A stretch of 64,000 nt of DNA. It comes from Peribacillus muralis (GTDB taxonomy: Bacteria > Bacillota > Bacilli > Bacillales > DSM-1321). The position numbers and the translations under genes are program-made. The notes under the pieces were generated by a model. That model was not told the DNA's origin. It did no database searches and was given only the letters and a program-made list of their open reading frames with translations. Where the stretch lies: positions 175,660 through 239,659 of the forward strand of contig NZ_LMBV01000006.1 in NCBI RefSeq assembly GCF_001439925.1, written 5' to 3'. Positions 1 through 7,892 of the stretch are shown piece by piece. Each line of letters starts with the position of its first letter. The first letter of the stretch is position 1.

Positions 1-887
1 ATGGCGGCAACAACCGTTTTTCCTGACCCTACATCGCCTTGGAGAAGGCGATTCATCCGATAGGGGGATTTCATGTCATTCAGAATTTCGCCGACGACAC
101 GATTTTGAGCATGTGTCAAAGGGAAAGGAAGCGTTTGTATGAAGGCTTCCACTGGCTTTTCGTCAAATTCCTGACCGATTCCTTTTGATTGCTCCCGCTG
201 CACTTTACGCAAGGCCTGCATTTTGAGTTGAAACAATAAAAATTCTTCATACACAAAGCGGCGGCGCGCTTTCTTTATATCATCAGCCGATAAAGGAAAA
301 TGCATCATACGAAGAGCATCATTACGTGGCATCAGTTTGTATGTCGCCAATAATTGCGGTGGCAAATTCTCTTCAATCATGGATCCATACTGGGTAAACG
401 CTTTGGAGATAAAGCGGCGCAAACCTTTTACCGTGATGCTTCCCTTCACGGAGTACACGGGTTCAAACTCTTTCTCGCGGCTTTGATTGCCAATGTGACA
501 CTCTGAGCCAGTAATCGTTTGCCGATGACGGTCCCATTTTCCGGTTACCGTTATGGTTTCACCTATCGCAAGTTTCGGCTTCAAATATGGCTGGTTGAAA
601 AAAATGACATTCACTAAATATCGCCCGGTCAATAATTTAATCGTCAGCCTCGATTTTTTCTTGCCAAAGTACCCTAATGTGGGCACGGTATGAATTTTTC
701 CTTCTACGGTGACGCGTTCTTCATGTTCTACCGTTTCCAAGTCCCTCAATCGGTAGTCTTCATAGCGGTATGGAAGATGTTCAAGGAGATTCTTGACGGT
801 ATGAATCTCCATTTCCTCCAGGGCTGCCGCGGTTTCGCTCCCGATGCCTTTCACTGACGTTATCGGTTCCAAAATGGCGGAGGTCAC
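1..887 (-). CDS. recG: ATP-dependent DNA helicase RecG, N-terminal part (cut by window edge)
   Basis: RecG unwinds branched DNA such as stalled forks and Holliday junctions. The visible 295 codons begin VTSAILEPITSVKGIG and contain the wedge/OB-fold region (residues about 60-150, with PYRYEDYRLRDL and YFGKKKSRLT), then the start of the helicase core, ending just after the Walker A motif GDVGSGKT. The rest lies beyond position 1, so this is a window truncation, not a pseudogene. The GTG start at 887 overlaps the sdaAA stop codon (GTGA), suggesting translational coupling; a TTG five codons on is an alternative. B. subtilis also has recG directly after sdaAA. Identification is firm from the N-terminal sequence and context. 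Confidence 0.95.
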   Translation of the reverse strand, partial: MTSAILEPITSVKGIGSETAAALEEMEIHTVKNLLEHLPYRYEDYRLRDLETVEHEERVTVEGKIHTVPTLGYFGKKKSRLTIKLLTGRYLVNVIFFNQPYLKPKLAIGETITVTGKWDRHRQTITGSECHIGNQSREKEFEPVYSVKGSITVKGLRRFISKAFTQYGSMIEENLPPQLLATYKLMPRNDALRMMHFPLSADDIKKARRRFVYEEFLLFQLKMQALRKVQREQSKGIGQEFDEKPVEAFIQTLPFPLTHAQNRVVGEILNDMKSPYRMNRLLQGDVGSGKTVVAA

Positions 888-1768
888 TTTTTATTTAGCG
901 GCAAGCCAAAAATTTTCGCTTCCAACTCCCGTCCAGTCGGTGTCGCCGCTAATCCTCCTTGTGCAGTTTCCCTAAGAGCCGATGGCATCGTTTGCCCGAT
1001 TTTATACATCGCATCAATCACTTCATCACAAGGTATGCGGCTTGTAATCCCCGCCAAGGCCATATCTGCGGCAACCATTGCATTGGCCGCCCCCATCGCA
1101 TTCCTTTTTACACAAGGCACCTCAACAAGCCCGGCAACCGGGTCACACACAAGACCCAGCATGTTCTTTAACGTGATGGCCATAGCTTCAGCACTTTGCG
1201 CAGGTGTTCCTCCTGCCATTTCAACGATTGCTGCGGCTGCCATGCCCGAAGCGGACCCGACCTCCGCCTGACAGCCCCCTGCGGCCCCAGAAATCGATGC
1301 GTTGTTCGCCACAACAAAACCGAATGCCCCTGCCGTGAACAAGAATTCGATTTTTTGTTCGCGATTCGGTTTTAACTTGTTTTGCAAAGCGAAAAGCGTT
1401 CCAGGCACCACTCCAGCAGATCCAGCAGTAGGTGTCGCACAAATGGTTCCCATCGCTGCGTTCACTTCGTTTGTGGCCACTGCTTTGCTCACAGCATCCA
1501 ACAACAATTCACCGCATAGGGAATTACCTGAATTAATATAATTTTGAAGCAGGACTGCATCACCGCCTGTAAGGCCGGAAACGGACTGTACACCTTGGAG
1601 GCCCTTTTCAACAGCCTGTTCCATCACATCCAGGTTGACTCCCATCTGATCGATGATTTGTTCACGACTTCTGCCCGTCACTTCCATTTCTTGTTCTATC
1701 ATCAAAGTTGATATTTTTTTCTGCTTTGAATCAGCTAATTCTATCAATTCCGCAACATTTCGAAACAT
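884..1768 (-). CDS. sdaAA: L-serine dehydratase, iron-sulfur alpha subunit
   Basis: Alpha subunit of the two-chain bacterial L-serine dehydratase, which deaminates L-serine to pyruvate and ammonia in the cytosol. The 294-residue product is close to the usual size. The conserved motifs GAAGGCQAEVG (Cys166) and CDPVAGLVEVPC (Cys208 and Cys219) supply the cysteines expected to hold the [4Fe-4S] cluster. A strong RBS (GGAAGGAG) precedes the ATG. It lies 42 nt downstream of sdaAB, which supplies the other half of the enzyme, and overlaps recG by four bases, so the three genes are probably co-transcribed. Confidence 0.96.
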   Translation of the reverse strand: MFRNVAELIELADSKQKKISTLMIEQEMEVTGRSREQIIDQMGVNLDVMEQAVEKGLQGVQSVSGLTGGDAVLLQNYINSGNSLCGELLLDAVSKAVATNEVNAAMGTICATPTAGSAGVVPGTLFALQNKLKPNREQKIEFLFTAGAFGFVVANNASISGAAGGCQAEVGSASGMAAAAIVEMAGGTPAQSAEAMAITLKNMLGLVCDPVAGLVEVPCVKRNAMGAANAMVAADMALAGITSRIPCDEVIDAMYKIGQTMPSALRETAQGGLAATPTGRELEAKIFGLPLNKK

Positions 1769-1810
1769 GATATCTTCTCCTTCCTAAATGGAAACGATTC
1801 AATTTCCTTA

Positions 1811-2473
1811 TCAATCCACAATCCTCGCCACTTGAGTGATGTTGGGGATTGCCGAGATTTCATCAATGACTTGATCCTCGAGGTTTTGATCCACTTCAAT
1901 TGTCATCAGCGCCATCTTCCCCTTCTCTTTACGGGAAACCTCCATCTGGCCGATATTGATTTGATGCTTAGCCAGAATGTTTGAAACATTGGCAATGGCC
2001 CCGAATTTGTCATCATGCACGACAAGTATGGCAGGGTTGTGGCCCGACAGCCTCAATTTAAACCCATTCAATTCGACAATTTCGATTTTTCCCCCGCCAA
2101 TCGATATTCCGACAAGTTCAAGTTCACCGGACTCATCCCCGACCGTTATTTTTGCTGTATTGGGATGTTCCGGGACGGCTTCTTCTTCCCGGAAAGTAAT
2201 TTTGATTTTCTTATTCAGGGCTATTTCCAATGATTCTTTAATTCTCTCATCAAATGTATCAAAATCAAGTAAGCCTCCTACAATGGCTACATCCGTTCCA
2301 TGTCCTTTATAGGTTTTTGCGAACGATCCATAAAAAGAAATATGTGCCCATTTAGGTTCACGGTTGAATAAATTCCTGGCCACCCTCCCGATTCTTGCAG
2401 CTCCGGCAGTATGGGAACTAGAGGGGCCAATCATAACAGGACCAATTATATCGAATACACTTCTGAATTTCAT
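1811..2473 (-). CDS. sdaAB: L-serine dehydratase, beta subunit with ACT domain
   Basis: Beta subunit of L-serine dehydratase. The N-terminal half carries the family signature IGPVMIGPSSSHTAGAARIG (residues about 10-29). The C-terminal 75 residues, starting near HNPAILVVHDDKFGAIANVS, look like an ACT domain, known in relatives to sense serine or related amino acids. Length (220) matches the family. GGAGGAG lies seven bases before the ATG. It is first in the sdaAB-sdaAA-recG group; a terminator behind fakA and a candidate promoter (TTGGAA-18 bp-TATGAT) upstream suggest that transcription restarts here. Confidence 0.95.
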   Translation of the reverse strand: MKFRSVFDIIGPVMIGPSSSHTAGAARIGRVARNLFNREPKWAHISFYGSFAKTYKGHGTDVAIVGGLLDFDTFDERIKESLEIALNKKIKITFREEEAVPEHPNTAKITVGDESGELELVGISIGGGKIEIVELNGFKLRLSGHNPAILVVHDDKFGAIANVSNILAKHQINIGQMEVSRKEKGKMALMTIEVDQNLEDQVIDEISAIPNITQVARIVD

Positions 2474-2527
2474 GCATTGCTCCTCCTTCAGTTATTGAAA
2501 TCAAGGGAAAGGCTGGGTGTTAGATTA

Positions 2528-2557
2528 ATCATAACGTCAAATTCACCGTAATTCCAA
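2528..2557 (-). promoter_or_regulatory. candidate sigma-A promoter of sdaAB-sdaAA
   Basis: On the minus strand TTGGAA (2557-2552) and TATGAT (2533-2528) are separated by 18 bp. They lie between the fakA terminator and sdaAB, about 50 nt before the start codon, where a restart of transcription would be expected. Both hexamers are imperfect. Confidence 0.42.
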
Positions 2558-2582
2558 TCAGGCTGTTTCTATCATTCATTTT

Positions 2583-2622
2583 TCAAAAATAAAACTGCAT
2601 AGCCTAATGACTTATGCAGTTT
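2583..2622 (-). terminator. intrinsic terminator after fakA
   Basis: A 10-bp inverted repeat (AAACTGCATA/TATGCAGTTT, 11-nt loop) is followed on the minus strand by a T-rich run (TTTTATTTTTG). It ends the yloU-fakA transcript. Confidence 0.82.
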
Positions 2623-2677
2623 ATTACCCTTTATTCGTTCATGATCATGCAAAGAGAAAGATCATTAGAATTTTTCC

Positions 2678-4348
2678 TTATTCAATTGAAAAAATGAAAG
2701 AATATAAAGGTTGTTTCCCATTATGGACTTCCACTTCAACGTCTTCGAAAGTCTCCTTACAAAACGCGACGAGATTTTCGACTTCTTCTGTATTGGCGTC
2801 TTCTCCATACAATATCGTCAGGATTTCAGCATCATCATCGATCATTTCAGAAAGAAGATCCTTTGCCGCTTGCGTCTTGTCTTTATCTTTCACTTTGATG
2901 GTTCCTTCAGCAATGCCCATGAAATCCCCAGTCTCAATGGAAAGACCATCAATATTGGTATCCCTGACAGCATAAGTGATTTGGCCGGTTTTTACATGCG
3001 AAAGGGCTTCACTCATCACTTTTTGATTCTCTGCAGCATCAAGCGATGGATTGAATGCCAACAAGGCAGCCATTCCCTGCGGTACCGTTTTCGTTGGAAC
3101 GACCGTCACATGATCACCAAGGACATCTGCTGCTTGATTGGCAGCCATAATGATATTTTTATTGTTAGGCAAGATGATGACATGCTCCGCATTTGCCTCT
3201 TCGACAGCCTTGACGATATCTTCCGTGCTAGGATTCATCGTTTGTCCGCCTTCGATGACGGATTTGGCGCCGATGCTTTTGAACAATTCACTGATGCCTG
3301 CACCCATAGCAACGGACACCACTCCGTATTTATCTTTTATTACCGGTTTCGTTTGGAGCGGAGTGCTCGTCTCACCAACAATCGCCGTATGCTGTTCGCG
3401 CATATTATCGATTTTCATCTTGATTAAGCTACCGTATCGCTGTCCATAGCTGAGACATTCGCCAGGCTGTTCAGAGTGAATATGTACTTTGACAACTTCA
3501 TCATCTGAAATGACCAATAATGAGTCGCCGTATTCACTTAAATCATTCCGGAATTTTTCCTCGTCGAATGATTTATTAGCCAGTTTTTCACTTTCCAACC
3601 GGACCATGAATTCCGTGCAGTAGCCAAACACGATATCTTCCGTGTTCATATGCGCTTGGACGTTCATGTGGTGCTCGGCACTTATCATATCATCCATGCT
3701 AGGGCCATGTTCAGACCGGATCGGAAGGGCTTCACCTTTCAGCTCCGCAAGGAAACCTTCATATACGAACACCAAGCCTTGTCCGCCACTGTCAACGACT
3801 CCCACTTCTTTTAAGACTGGAAGAAGATCCGGTGTGCGTTTTAATGAAGCATTGGCTTCCGTGACGATCTCTTCCATTACCTGAATAAGATCTTGGTGCC
3901 TGGCAGCTGATGAAACCGCTTGCTTCGCAGCATCTTTGGCGACCGTTAATATCGTGCCTTCAACAGGTTTCATTACAGCCTTATAAGCTGTTTGCACGCC
4001 TGCTTCAAAAGCTTGGGCGAATTCTTCACTATTGATTTCGGATTTATGTTCAATCGCTTTAGCAAAGCCGCGGAACAATTGTGATAGGATAACACCTGAA
4101 TTGCCGCGAGCGCCCATTAGCAATCCTCTTGAAAGTGATGTACCCACTTTCCCGATGTGTTCCTGGACATTATTTTGCACTTCCTTTGCGCCGGAAGTCA
4201 TCGATAAATTCATATTCGTTCCAGTATCTCCATCTGGAACAGGGAAAACATTCAACGCATCAACCAGTTGGGCATTAGCCGCTAAATGATTGGCACCTTG
4301 AATGATCATTTCTGCAAATCGCTTTCCATTTAAACTTGTAATTGACAC
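2678..4348 (-). CDS. fakA: Fatty acid kinase subunit FakA (DAK2-domain protein, YloV)
   Basis: FakA is the ATP-binding kinase subunit that, with a DegV-type FakB lipid carrier, phosphorylates fatty acids to acyl-phosphate for phospholipid synthesis. The 556-residue protein has an N-terminal DhaL/DAK2 domain with the metal-binding signature VPDGDTGTNMNLSM (Asp39, Asp41), a central region, and a C-terminal DegV-like part. The GTG at 4348 follows AGGAGG by eight bases and matches the usual MSI.. start. It is 18 nt downstream of yloU, an arrangement kept in B. subtilis and many Firmicutes. No fakB gene is in this window. Older annotations call it dihydroxyacetone kinase-like, which is less likely. 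Confidence 0.93.
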   Translation of the reverse strand: MSITSLNGKRFAEMIIQGANHLAANAQLVDALNVFPVPDGDTGTNMNLSMTSGAKEVQNNVQEHIGKVGTSLSRGLLMGARGNSGVILSQLFRGFAKAIEHKSEINSEEFAQAFEAGVQTAYKAVMKPVEGTILTVAKDAAKQAVSSAARHQDLIQVMEEIVTEANASLKRTPDLLPVLKEVGVVDSGGQGLVFVYEGFLAELKGEALPIRSEHGPSMDDMISAEHHMNVQAHMNTEDIVFGYCTEFMVRLESEKLANKSFDEEKFRNDLSEYGDSLLVISDDEVVKVHIHSEQPGECLSYGQRYGSLIKMKIDNMREQHTAIVGETSTPLQTKPVIKDKYGVVSVAMGAGISELFKSIGAKSVIEGGQTMNPSTEDIVKAVEEANAEHVIILPNNKNIIMAANQAADVLGDHVTVVPTKTVPQGMAALLAFNPSLDAAENQKVMSEALSHVKTGQITYAVRDTNIDGLSIETGDFMGIAEGTIKVKDKDKTQAAKDLLSEMIDDDAEILTILYGEDANTEEVENLVAFCKETFEDVEVEVHNGKQPLYSFIFSIE

Positions 4349-4366
4349 AAAACTTTCCTCCTATAC

Positions 4367-4729
4367 TTAAGGGTTCGTCACACGAACTCCCTGGACAAAA
4401 ATGTTAACTGAATCAACAGCTAATCCTACAGTTTTGTTCAGGGTGTACTTTACCTTTGATTGCACATTATGCGCAACTTCCGAGATTTTTGTTCCATAGC
4501 TTACGATTATATACATATCGATATGAACTTCTTCCTCTTCTTGACGGACTATTACACCCTTAGTAAAGTTTTCTTTTCTTAAAATCTCAGCAATGCCGTC
4601 TTTAAATTGTTTTTTGGAAGCCATTCCTATAATTCCGTAGCAATCCATTGCTGCTCCGCCTGCTACAGTAGCGATAACCTCATTAGAGATATCAATTTGT
4701 CCATATTTCGTTTGTAATTCAATAGACAT
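4367..4729 (-). CDS. yloU: Asp23/Gls24 family envelope stress protein YloU
   Basis: A 120-residue Asp23/DUF322 protein, nearly collinear with B. subtilis YloU: it starts MSIELQTKYGQIDISNEVIA and ends VNIFVQGVRVTNP. The molecular role is unsettled; the family is linked to the cell envelope and to alkaline shock in staphylococci. The frame stays open six codons upstream from a TTG, but those codons consist of the RBS itself (GGGAGGG), so the ATG at 4729, nine bases after it, is the start. It forms a two-gene unit with fakA, divergent from rpmB, as in relatives. Confidence 0.92.
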   Translation of the reverse strand: MSIELQTKYGQIDISNEVIATVAGGAAMDCYGIIGMASKKQFKDGIAEILRKENFTKGVIVRQEEEEVHIDMYIIVSYGTKISEVAHNVQSKVKYTLNKTVGLAVDSVNIFVQGVRVTNP

Positions 4730-4773
4730 CTTTCTTTTCCCTCCCAAAAAATCAAGTCAACTAAAGACATTTT

Positions 4774-4849
4774 ACTATAATGTCTATGGTTTTAAAAGTA
4801 AATGTCGTACGGTACTTAATATAATTCAATTTTACAGTATGTATGTCAA
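4774..4849 (-). promoter_or_regulatory. candidate promoter(s) of yloU-fakA
   Basis: Two minus-strand possibilities are visible between rpmB and yloU. TTTACT (4802-4797) and TATAGT (4779-4774) have a 17-bp spacer. Further upstream a perfect TTGACA (4849-4844) stands 17 bp before the weak hexamer AATTAT. The first has the better -10 element; neither can be chosen firmly from sequence. Confidence 0.42.
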
Positions 4850-4881
4850 GGCTTTTTTCTTGAAAGTAATTAACTGAAGTA

Positions 4882-4910
4882 TTGCATTCTCACGGTAGGT
4901 ATGATAAATT
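4882..4910 (+). promoter_or_regulatory. candidate promoter of rpmB
   Basis: TTGCAT (4882-4887) and TAAATT (4905-4910) are spaced 17 bp on the plus strand, about 70 nt upstream of the rpmB start. rpmB is divergent from its neighbours and needs its own promoter. Confidence 0.45.
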
Positions 4911-4982
4911 ATTAAAGTATTTTACAAAGACTTAAGATGACTGTGAAAACTTAAGCTTCGTGTAGTTAGGAGGGAAATTAAC

Positions 4983-5171
4983 ATGGCACGTAAATGTGTA
5001 ATCACTGGAAGAAGAACTCGTTCTGGTAACAGCCGCTCTCACGCAATGAACGCTAGCAAGCGTACATGGGGCGCTAACCTTCAAAAAGTACGTATTTTAG
5101 TTGACGGTAAACCTAAACGTGTATACGTTTCTGCAAGAGCTCTTAAATCGGGCAAAGTAGAACGCGTATAA
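4983..5171 (+). CDS. rpmB: 50S ribosomal protein L28
   Basis: L28 is a small basic protein of the large ribosomal subunit. The 62-residue sequence begins [20 protein letters not shown] and has the L28 features [20 protein letters not shown] and the lysine-rich C-terminal tail. Only one cysteine remains (Cys5), so this copy lacks the CXXC pairs of zinc-binding L28 variants. AGGAGGG precedes the ATG by eight bases. It is transcribed alone, on the strand opposite almost everything else here, and is followed at once by a terminator. Confidence 0.97.
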   Translation: MARKCVITGRRTRSGNSRSHAMNASKRTWGANLQKVRILVDGKPKRVYVSARALKSGKVERV

Positions 5172-5178
5172 TGTTACG

Positions 5179-5201
5179 GCATCCTCTAAGGATGCCTTTT
5201 T
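5179..5201 (+). terminator. intrinsic terminator of rpmB
   Basis: Stem GGCATCC/GGATGCC with a short loop, followed by five T on the plus strand, eight bases after the rpmB stop. Confidence 0.9.
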
Positions 5202-5326
5202 ACTTGAAATGGCTGACATTTTAATGGGGATGGTTGATCGTTTCGTTGTTGGAATAATCCGCATCGAGCAAACAATTCATCACCCATTAATGGATGGCCA
5301 CACGTTCATTATCCTCCAGAAACCCG

Positions 5327-5360
5327 AAAAAATAACACCTCCCTAAAACCGGAGAGGTGT
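5327..5360 (-). terminator. intrinsic terminator of spoVM
   Basis: ACACCTC/GAGGTGT stem followed on the minus strand by TTATTTTTTC, about 15 nt after the spoVM stop. Between here and the rpmB terminator (5202-5326) I see no gene or other signal. Confidence 0.82.
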
Positions 5361-5375
5361 CATGTGGAATAAGTA

Positions 5376-5456
5376 TCAGCCTTTTTTAAACGCTCCGAGC
5401 ATAGCCCTTACCAAACTACCCAGAACTTTTGGCAATTTAATCGTATAAAATTTCAT
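5376..5456 (-). CDS. spoVM: Stage V sporulation protein SpoVM (26-residue coat-localizing peptide)
   Basis: An ORF of 26 codons reading MKFYTIKLPKVLG followed by SLVRAMLGAFKKG. SpoVM is an amphipathic peptide that recognises the positive curvature of the forespore outer membrane and anchors SpoIVA at the base of the spore coat. Pro9, needed for that geometry sensing in B. subtilis, is present, as are the conserved start MKFYTIKLPK and the core RAMLG. Two ATG codons are adjacent (5459 and 5456); the second sits six bases after GAGGAGG and gives the family length. It lies between thiN and rpmB as in B. subtilis. It is too short for ordinary gene finders. Confidence 0.95.
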   Translation of the reverse strand: MKFYTIKLPKVLGSLVRAMLGAFKKG

Positions 5457-5551
5457 CATGCCCCTCCTCTTTGCATCCCACAGATTAAGATGAAGTGGAA
5501 TTTTTCTATTACAACATAAGCTTTTAAGCGGATATAGGATTTGGATTTGAA

Positions 5552-5580
5552 ATTATATCCGAATCTGCTCTAAGCATGAA
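5552..5580 (-). promoter_or_regulatory. candidate promoter upstream of spoVM
   Basis: A perfect TATAAT (5557-5552) stands 17 bp from TTCATG (5580-5575) on the minus strand, just after the thiN stop. In B. subtilis spoVM is driven by sigma-E; I could not recognise a convincing sigma-E pair here, so which holoenzyme reads this gene is open. Confidence 0.35.
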
Positions 5581-5582
5581 TT

Positions 5583-6236
5583 TTAATCTCTGCTTCTTAT
5601 CATCATTAATATGCCCTCCTTAAATGAAACATTCCCAGAATCGGAAATTAGTTCGTTGCTGATGCAGAGTGTCGAACCTATCTCCAGGCAGCGATCGCTC
5701 AATGGATATTTAAAGCCTGTTAAAGTAATCCCGGTGACTTCTGGCGTAACCGAAAGGAAGGATACGTACTTCATATCCTCCATGGCTATAACCTCATAAG
5801 ATCCTGCCGTCTTGACTGTGTAAGTGTTTTGCTGATCGACTATGTATATATCAATTTCGTCGTGATAGGGGAGGACACTTTCCTTTTGAAGTAGCTGGAC
5901 ATTGCCAAGAAAATGATCCATCCTCCCTCCTGTAGCGCCGAGGATGTGAATTTCACTTGGTTTTTGATTTATTGCCCAATTAAAAGCGATTTCCAAATCC
6001 GTTTCATCCTTTTCTGAAGCATATAAATCTATATGTTGAAGCTTTTGCATAATTACCTTATATTCATCTTTTGAAACCGAATCAAAATCCCCAAAGCCAC
6101 ATTTAGGTACGATGCCATTTTCAAGCAAAGCCCATACCCCCCTATCCACCCCGACCCAAAAATCAGTCATCTCTTTATACCTTTTCAAATCCGGCCATAG
6201 CCCTTCCGGACCACCGGCCATTATACTAATGATCAT
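5583..6236 (-). CDS. thiN: Thiamine pyrophosphokinase
   Basis: Transfers pyrophosphate from ATP to thiamine to give thiamine diphosphate, the cofactor form, in a salvage step. The 217-residue product matches the ThiN/YloS family: MAGGPEGLWPDL near the N-terminus, VDRGVWALLENGIVPKCGFGDFDS (the acidic GDFDS metal-binding site), EKDETDLEIAF, and the glycine-rich ILGATGGRMDHFLGN loop at about residues 98-112. GGAGG lies seven bases before the ATG. A hairpin terminator separates it from rpe, so the gene may depend on read-through or its own weak promoter. Confidence 0.94.
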   Translation of the reverse strand: MIISIMAGGPEGLWPDLKRYKEMTDFWVGVDRGVWALLENGIVPKCGFGDFDSVSKDEYKVIMQKLQHIDLYASEKDETDLEIAFNWAINQKPSEIHILGATGGRMDHFLGNVQLLQKESVLPYHDEIDIYIVDQQNTYTVKTAGSYEVIAMEDMKYVSFLSVTPEVTGITLTGFKYPLSDRCLEIGSTLCISNELISDSGNVSFKEGILMMIRSRD

Positions 6237-6292
6237 GATTATCCTCCTTTATTAAACGTATAAGTCTATATGAGAATTCTTTGTGGCACTGT

Positions 6293-6335
6293 AAAAAAGC
6301 CGACATTATCATATGTAGACGATAATGTCGGCTTT
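6293..6335 (-). terminator. intrinsic terminator between rpe and thiN
   Basis: A perfect 15-bp stem (AAAGCCGACATTATC and its complement, 10-nt loop) runs into six T on the minus strand, directly after the rpe stop. It should end most of the upstream operon transcript. Confidence 0.9.
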
Positions 6336-6338
6336 ATA

Positions 6339-6986
6339 TCAGTTTCCCCTAATCTTTTGAATCGCTGCACGGCGATCTTCCTGATTATAAATGGCTGAAC
6401 CTGCCACTAGAACCGTTGCGCCTTGTTCAATACAAAGTTTAGCCGTTTCTTCATTGACCCCGCCATCAATCTCTATTTCCAGGTTCTGATTATGGATGTC
6501 TGACATCGCCTTCACTTCAGCGATTTTGGGCAATACGGATGTGATGAACTTTTGCCCACCAAAGCCTGGATTAACCGTCATCAAGAGCACCATATCAATG
6601 TCTTCGATTATAGGCAGAAGCAAGGACGCCGGCGTGGCTGGGTTAAGCACCACCCCTGCCTTGACACCAAAGGATTTAATCAGTTGTATCGTGCGGTGCA
6701 GATGTGTACAGGCCTCTACATGCACCGTTATATAATCGGCTCCCGCTTTTACGAACGACTCGATATAACGGTCAGGTTGTTCGATCATTAGGTGCACGTC
6801 AAGCGGAAGCTTTGTCACAGGCCGAATAGCTTCAACTATTAGGGGGCCGATTGTAATATTCGGCACGAACTGCCCATCCATGACATCCACATGGATAAAA
6901 TCCGCCCCGCCCCTTTCCACATCAAGGATTTCTTCTCCCAAATTTGCAAAGTTAGCTGATAAAATCGAAGGTGCAATTTTAACCAT
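6339..6986 (-). CDS. rpe: Ribulose-phosphate 3-epimerase
   Basis: Interconverts ribulose 5-phosphate and xylulose 5-phosphate in the pentose phosphate pathway. A 215-residue TIM barrel showing all family marks: SILSANFANLGEE, HVDVMDGQFVPNI with metal-binding His and Asp, DVHLMIEQP, VNPGFGGQKFI and EIDGGVNEET. Its RBS (GAGG) lies inside the end of rsgA, whose stop codon is one base upstream, so the two are translationally linked. It is the last gene before a strong terminator. Confidence 0.97.
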   Translation of the reverse strand: MVKIAPSILSANFANLGEEILDVERGGADFIHVDVMDGQFVPNITIGPLIVEAIRPVTKLPLDVHLMIEQPDRYIESFVKAGADYITVHVEACTHLHRTIQLIKSFGVKAGVVLNPATPASLLLPIIEDIDMVLLMTVNPGFGGQKFITSVLPKIAEVKAMSDIHNQNLEIEIDGGVNEETAKLCIEQGATVLVAGSAIYNQEDRRAAIQKIRGN

Positions 6987-6987
6987 T

Positions 6988-7869
6988 TCAATACCTCGGC
7001 TTTCTATCTCTAATTTCTTCTAAGAATTGCATATAGTGATCATAGCGATATTGCGGAATTTCCCCAGCAGCAACAGCTTCTTTCACAGCACATTTCGGTT
7101 CTTTATCATGCAGACAAGCCCTGAACTTACAGTCCTCTCCATACTTGTGCATTTCGGGGAAACAATAGGATAACCGTTCAGCTTCCATTTCCATGAATTC
7201 TAGTGAACTGAATCCTGGTGTATCGGCGACAAGGCCTGAGCCGATATGAATCAATTCAACGTGACGCGTTGTATGCTTTCCCCGTCCTAGATGCGATGAA
7301 ATGTCATCCGTCTTTAAAGCCAATTCAGGATTGATTGCATTAAGTAAAGAAGATTTCCCCACTCCTGACTGACCGGCAAATACACTCGTTTTCCCTTCTA
7401 AATACGGAACCAGTTCTTCGATGCCGCCTGTAGTAACCGAGGAGGTTTCCAACACCGTATACCCAAGTTTCCGATAATCCTTGGTATACTGTGTCAATTT
7501 CATTCGGTTTTCAGATGTGACCAAGTCCAGTTTCGTCACGACGATGATCGGCTCGATCTCGTTATCCTCGATAAGTACGAGAAAACGATCAAGCAGCGCT
7601 GGACTGAAGTCAGGTTCAACTGCTGAAAAGACAAGGATGGCCTGATCTACATTCGAGATTTGCGGACGGATCAATTCATTCTTTCGCGGTTTTATTTCGG
7701 TAACGGTCCCGTCCGTTTTATTTTCCGCTTGGAACACCACATAATCACCAACGAGCGGCGTTACCTTGTTTTTCCTGAAAACACCCCTTCCACGGCATTG
7801 GAAGACCTCTTCCCCATCAAGGACATAATAAAATCCGCTTAGTGCTTTAATAATTTTTCCTTCGGGCAT
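6988..7869 (-). CDS. rsgA: Ribosome small-subunit biogenesis GTPase RsgA (CpgA/YloQ)
   Basis: A circularly permuted GTPase that checks late 30S subunit assembly. The 293-residue product has an N-terminal OB fold (to about residue 65), then G4 (TKLD) before the Walker A motif GQSGVGKSS, and DTPGFSS as G3, the order typical of the permuted fold. The C-terminal zinc site is CKFRACLHDKEPKC. In B. subtilis this protein is a substrate of PrkC, whose gene is immediately upstream, so the neighbourhood is functional. I place the start at the ATG at 7869 (MPEGKIIKALSGFYYV), seven bases after GGAG, rather than at the GTG two codons earlier. Confidence 0.95.
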   Translation of the reverse strand: MPEGKIIKALSGFYYVLDGEEVFQCRGRGVFRKNKVTPLVGDYVVFQAENKTDGTVTEIKPRKNELIRPQISNVDQAILVFSAVEPDFSPALLDRFLVLIEDNEIEPIIVVTKLDLVTSENRMKLTQYTKDYRKLGYTVLETSSVTTGGIEELVPYLEGKTSVFAGQSGVGKSSLLNAINPELALKTDDISSHLGRGKHTTRHVELIHIGSGLVADTPGFSSLEFMEMEAERLSYCFPEMHKYGEDCKFRACLHDKEPKCAVKEAVAAGEIPQYRYDHYMQFLEEIRDRKPRY

Positions 7870-7892
7870 AGCCACACTCCTAATTAATATAT

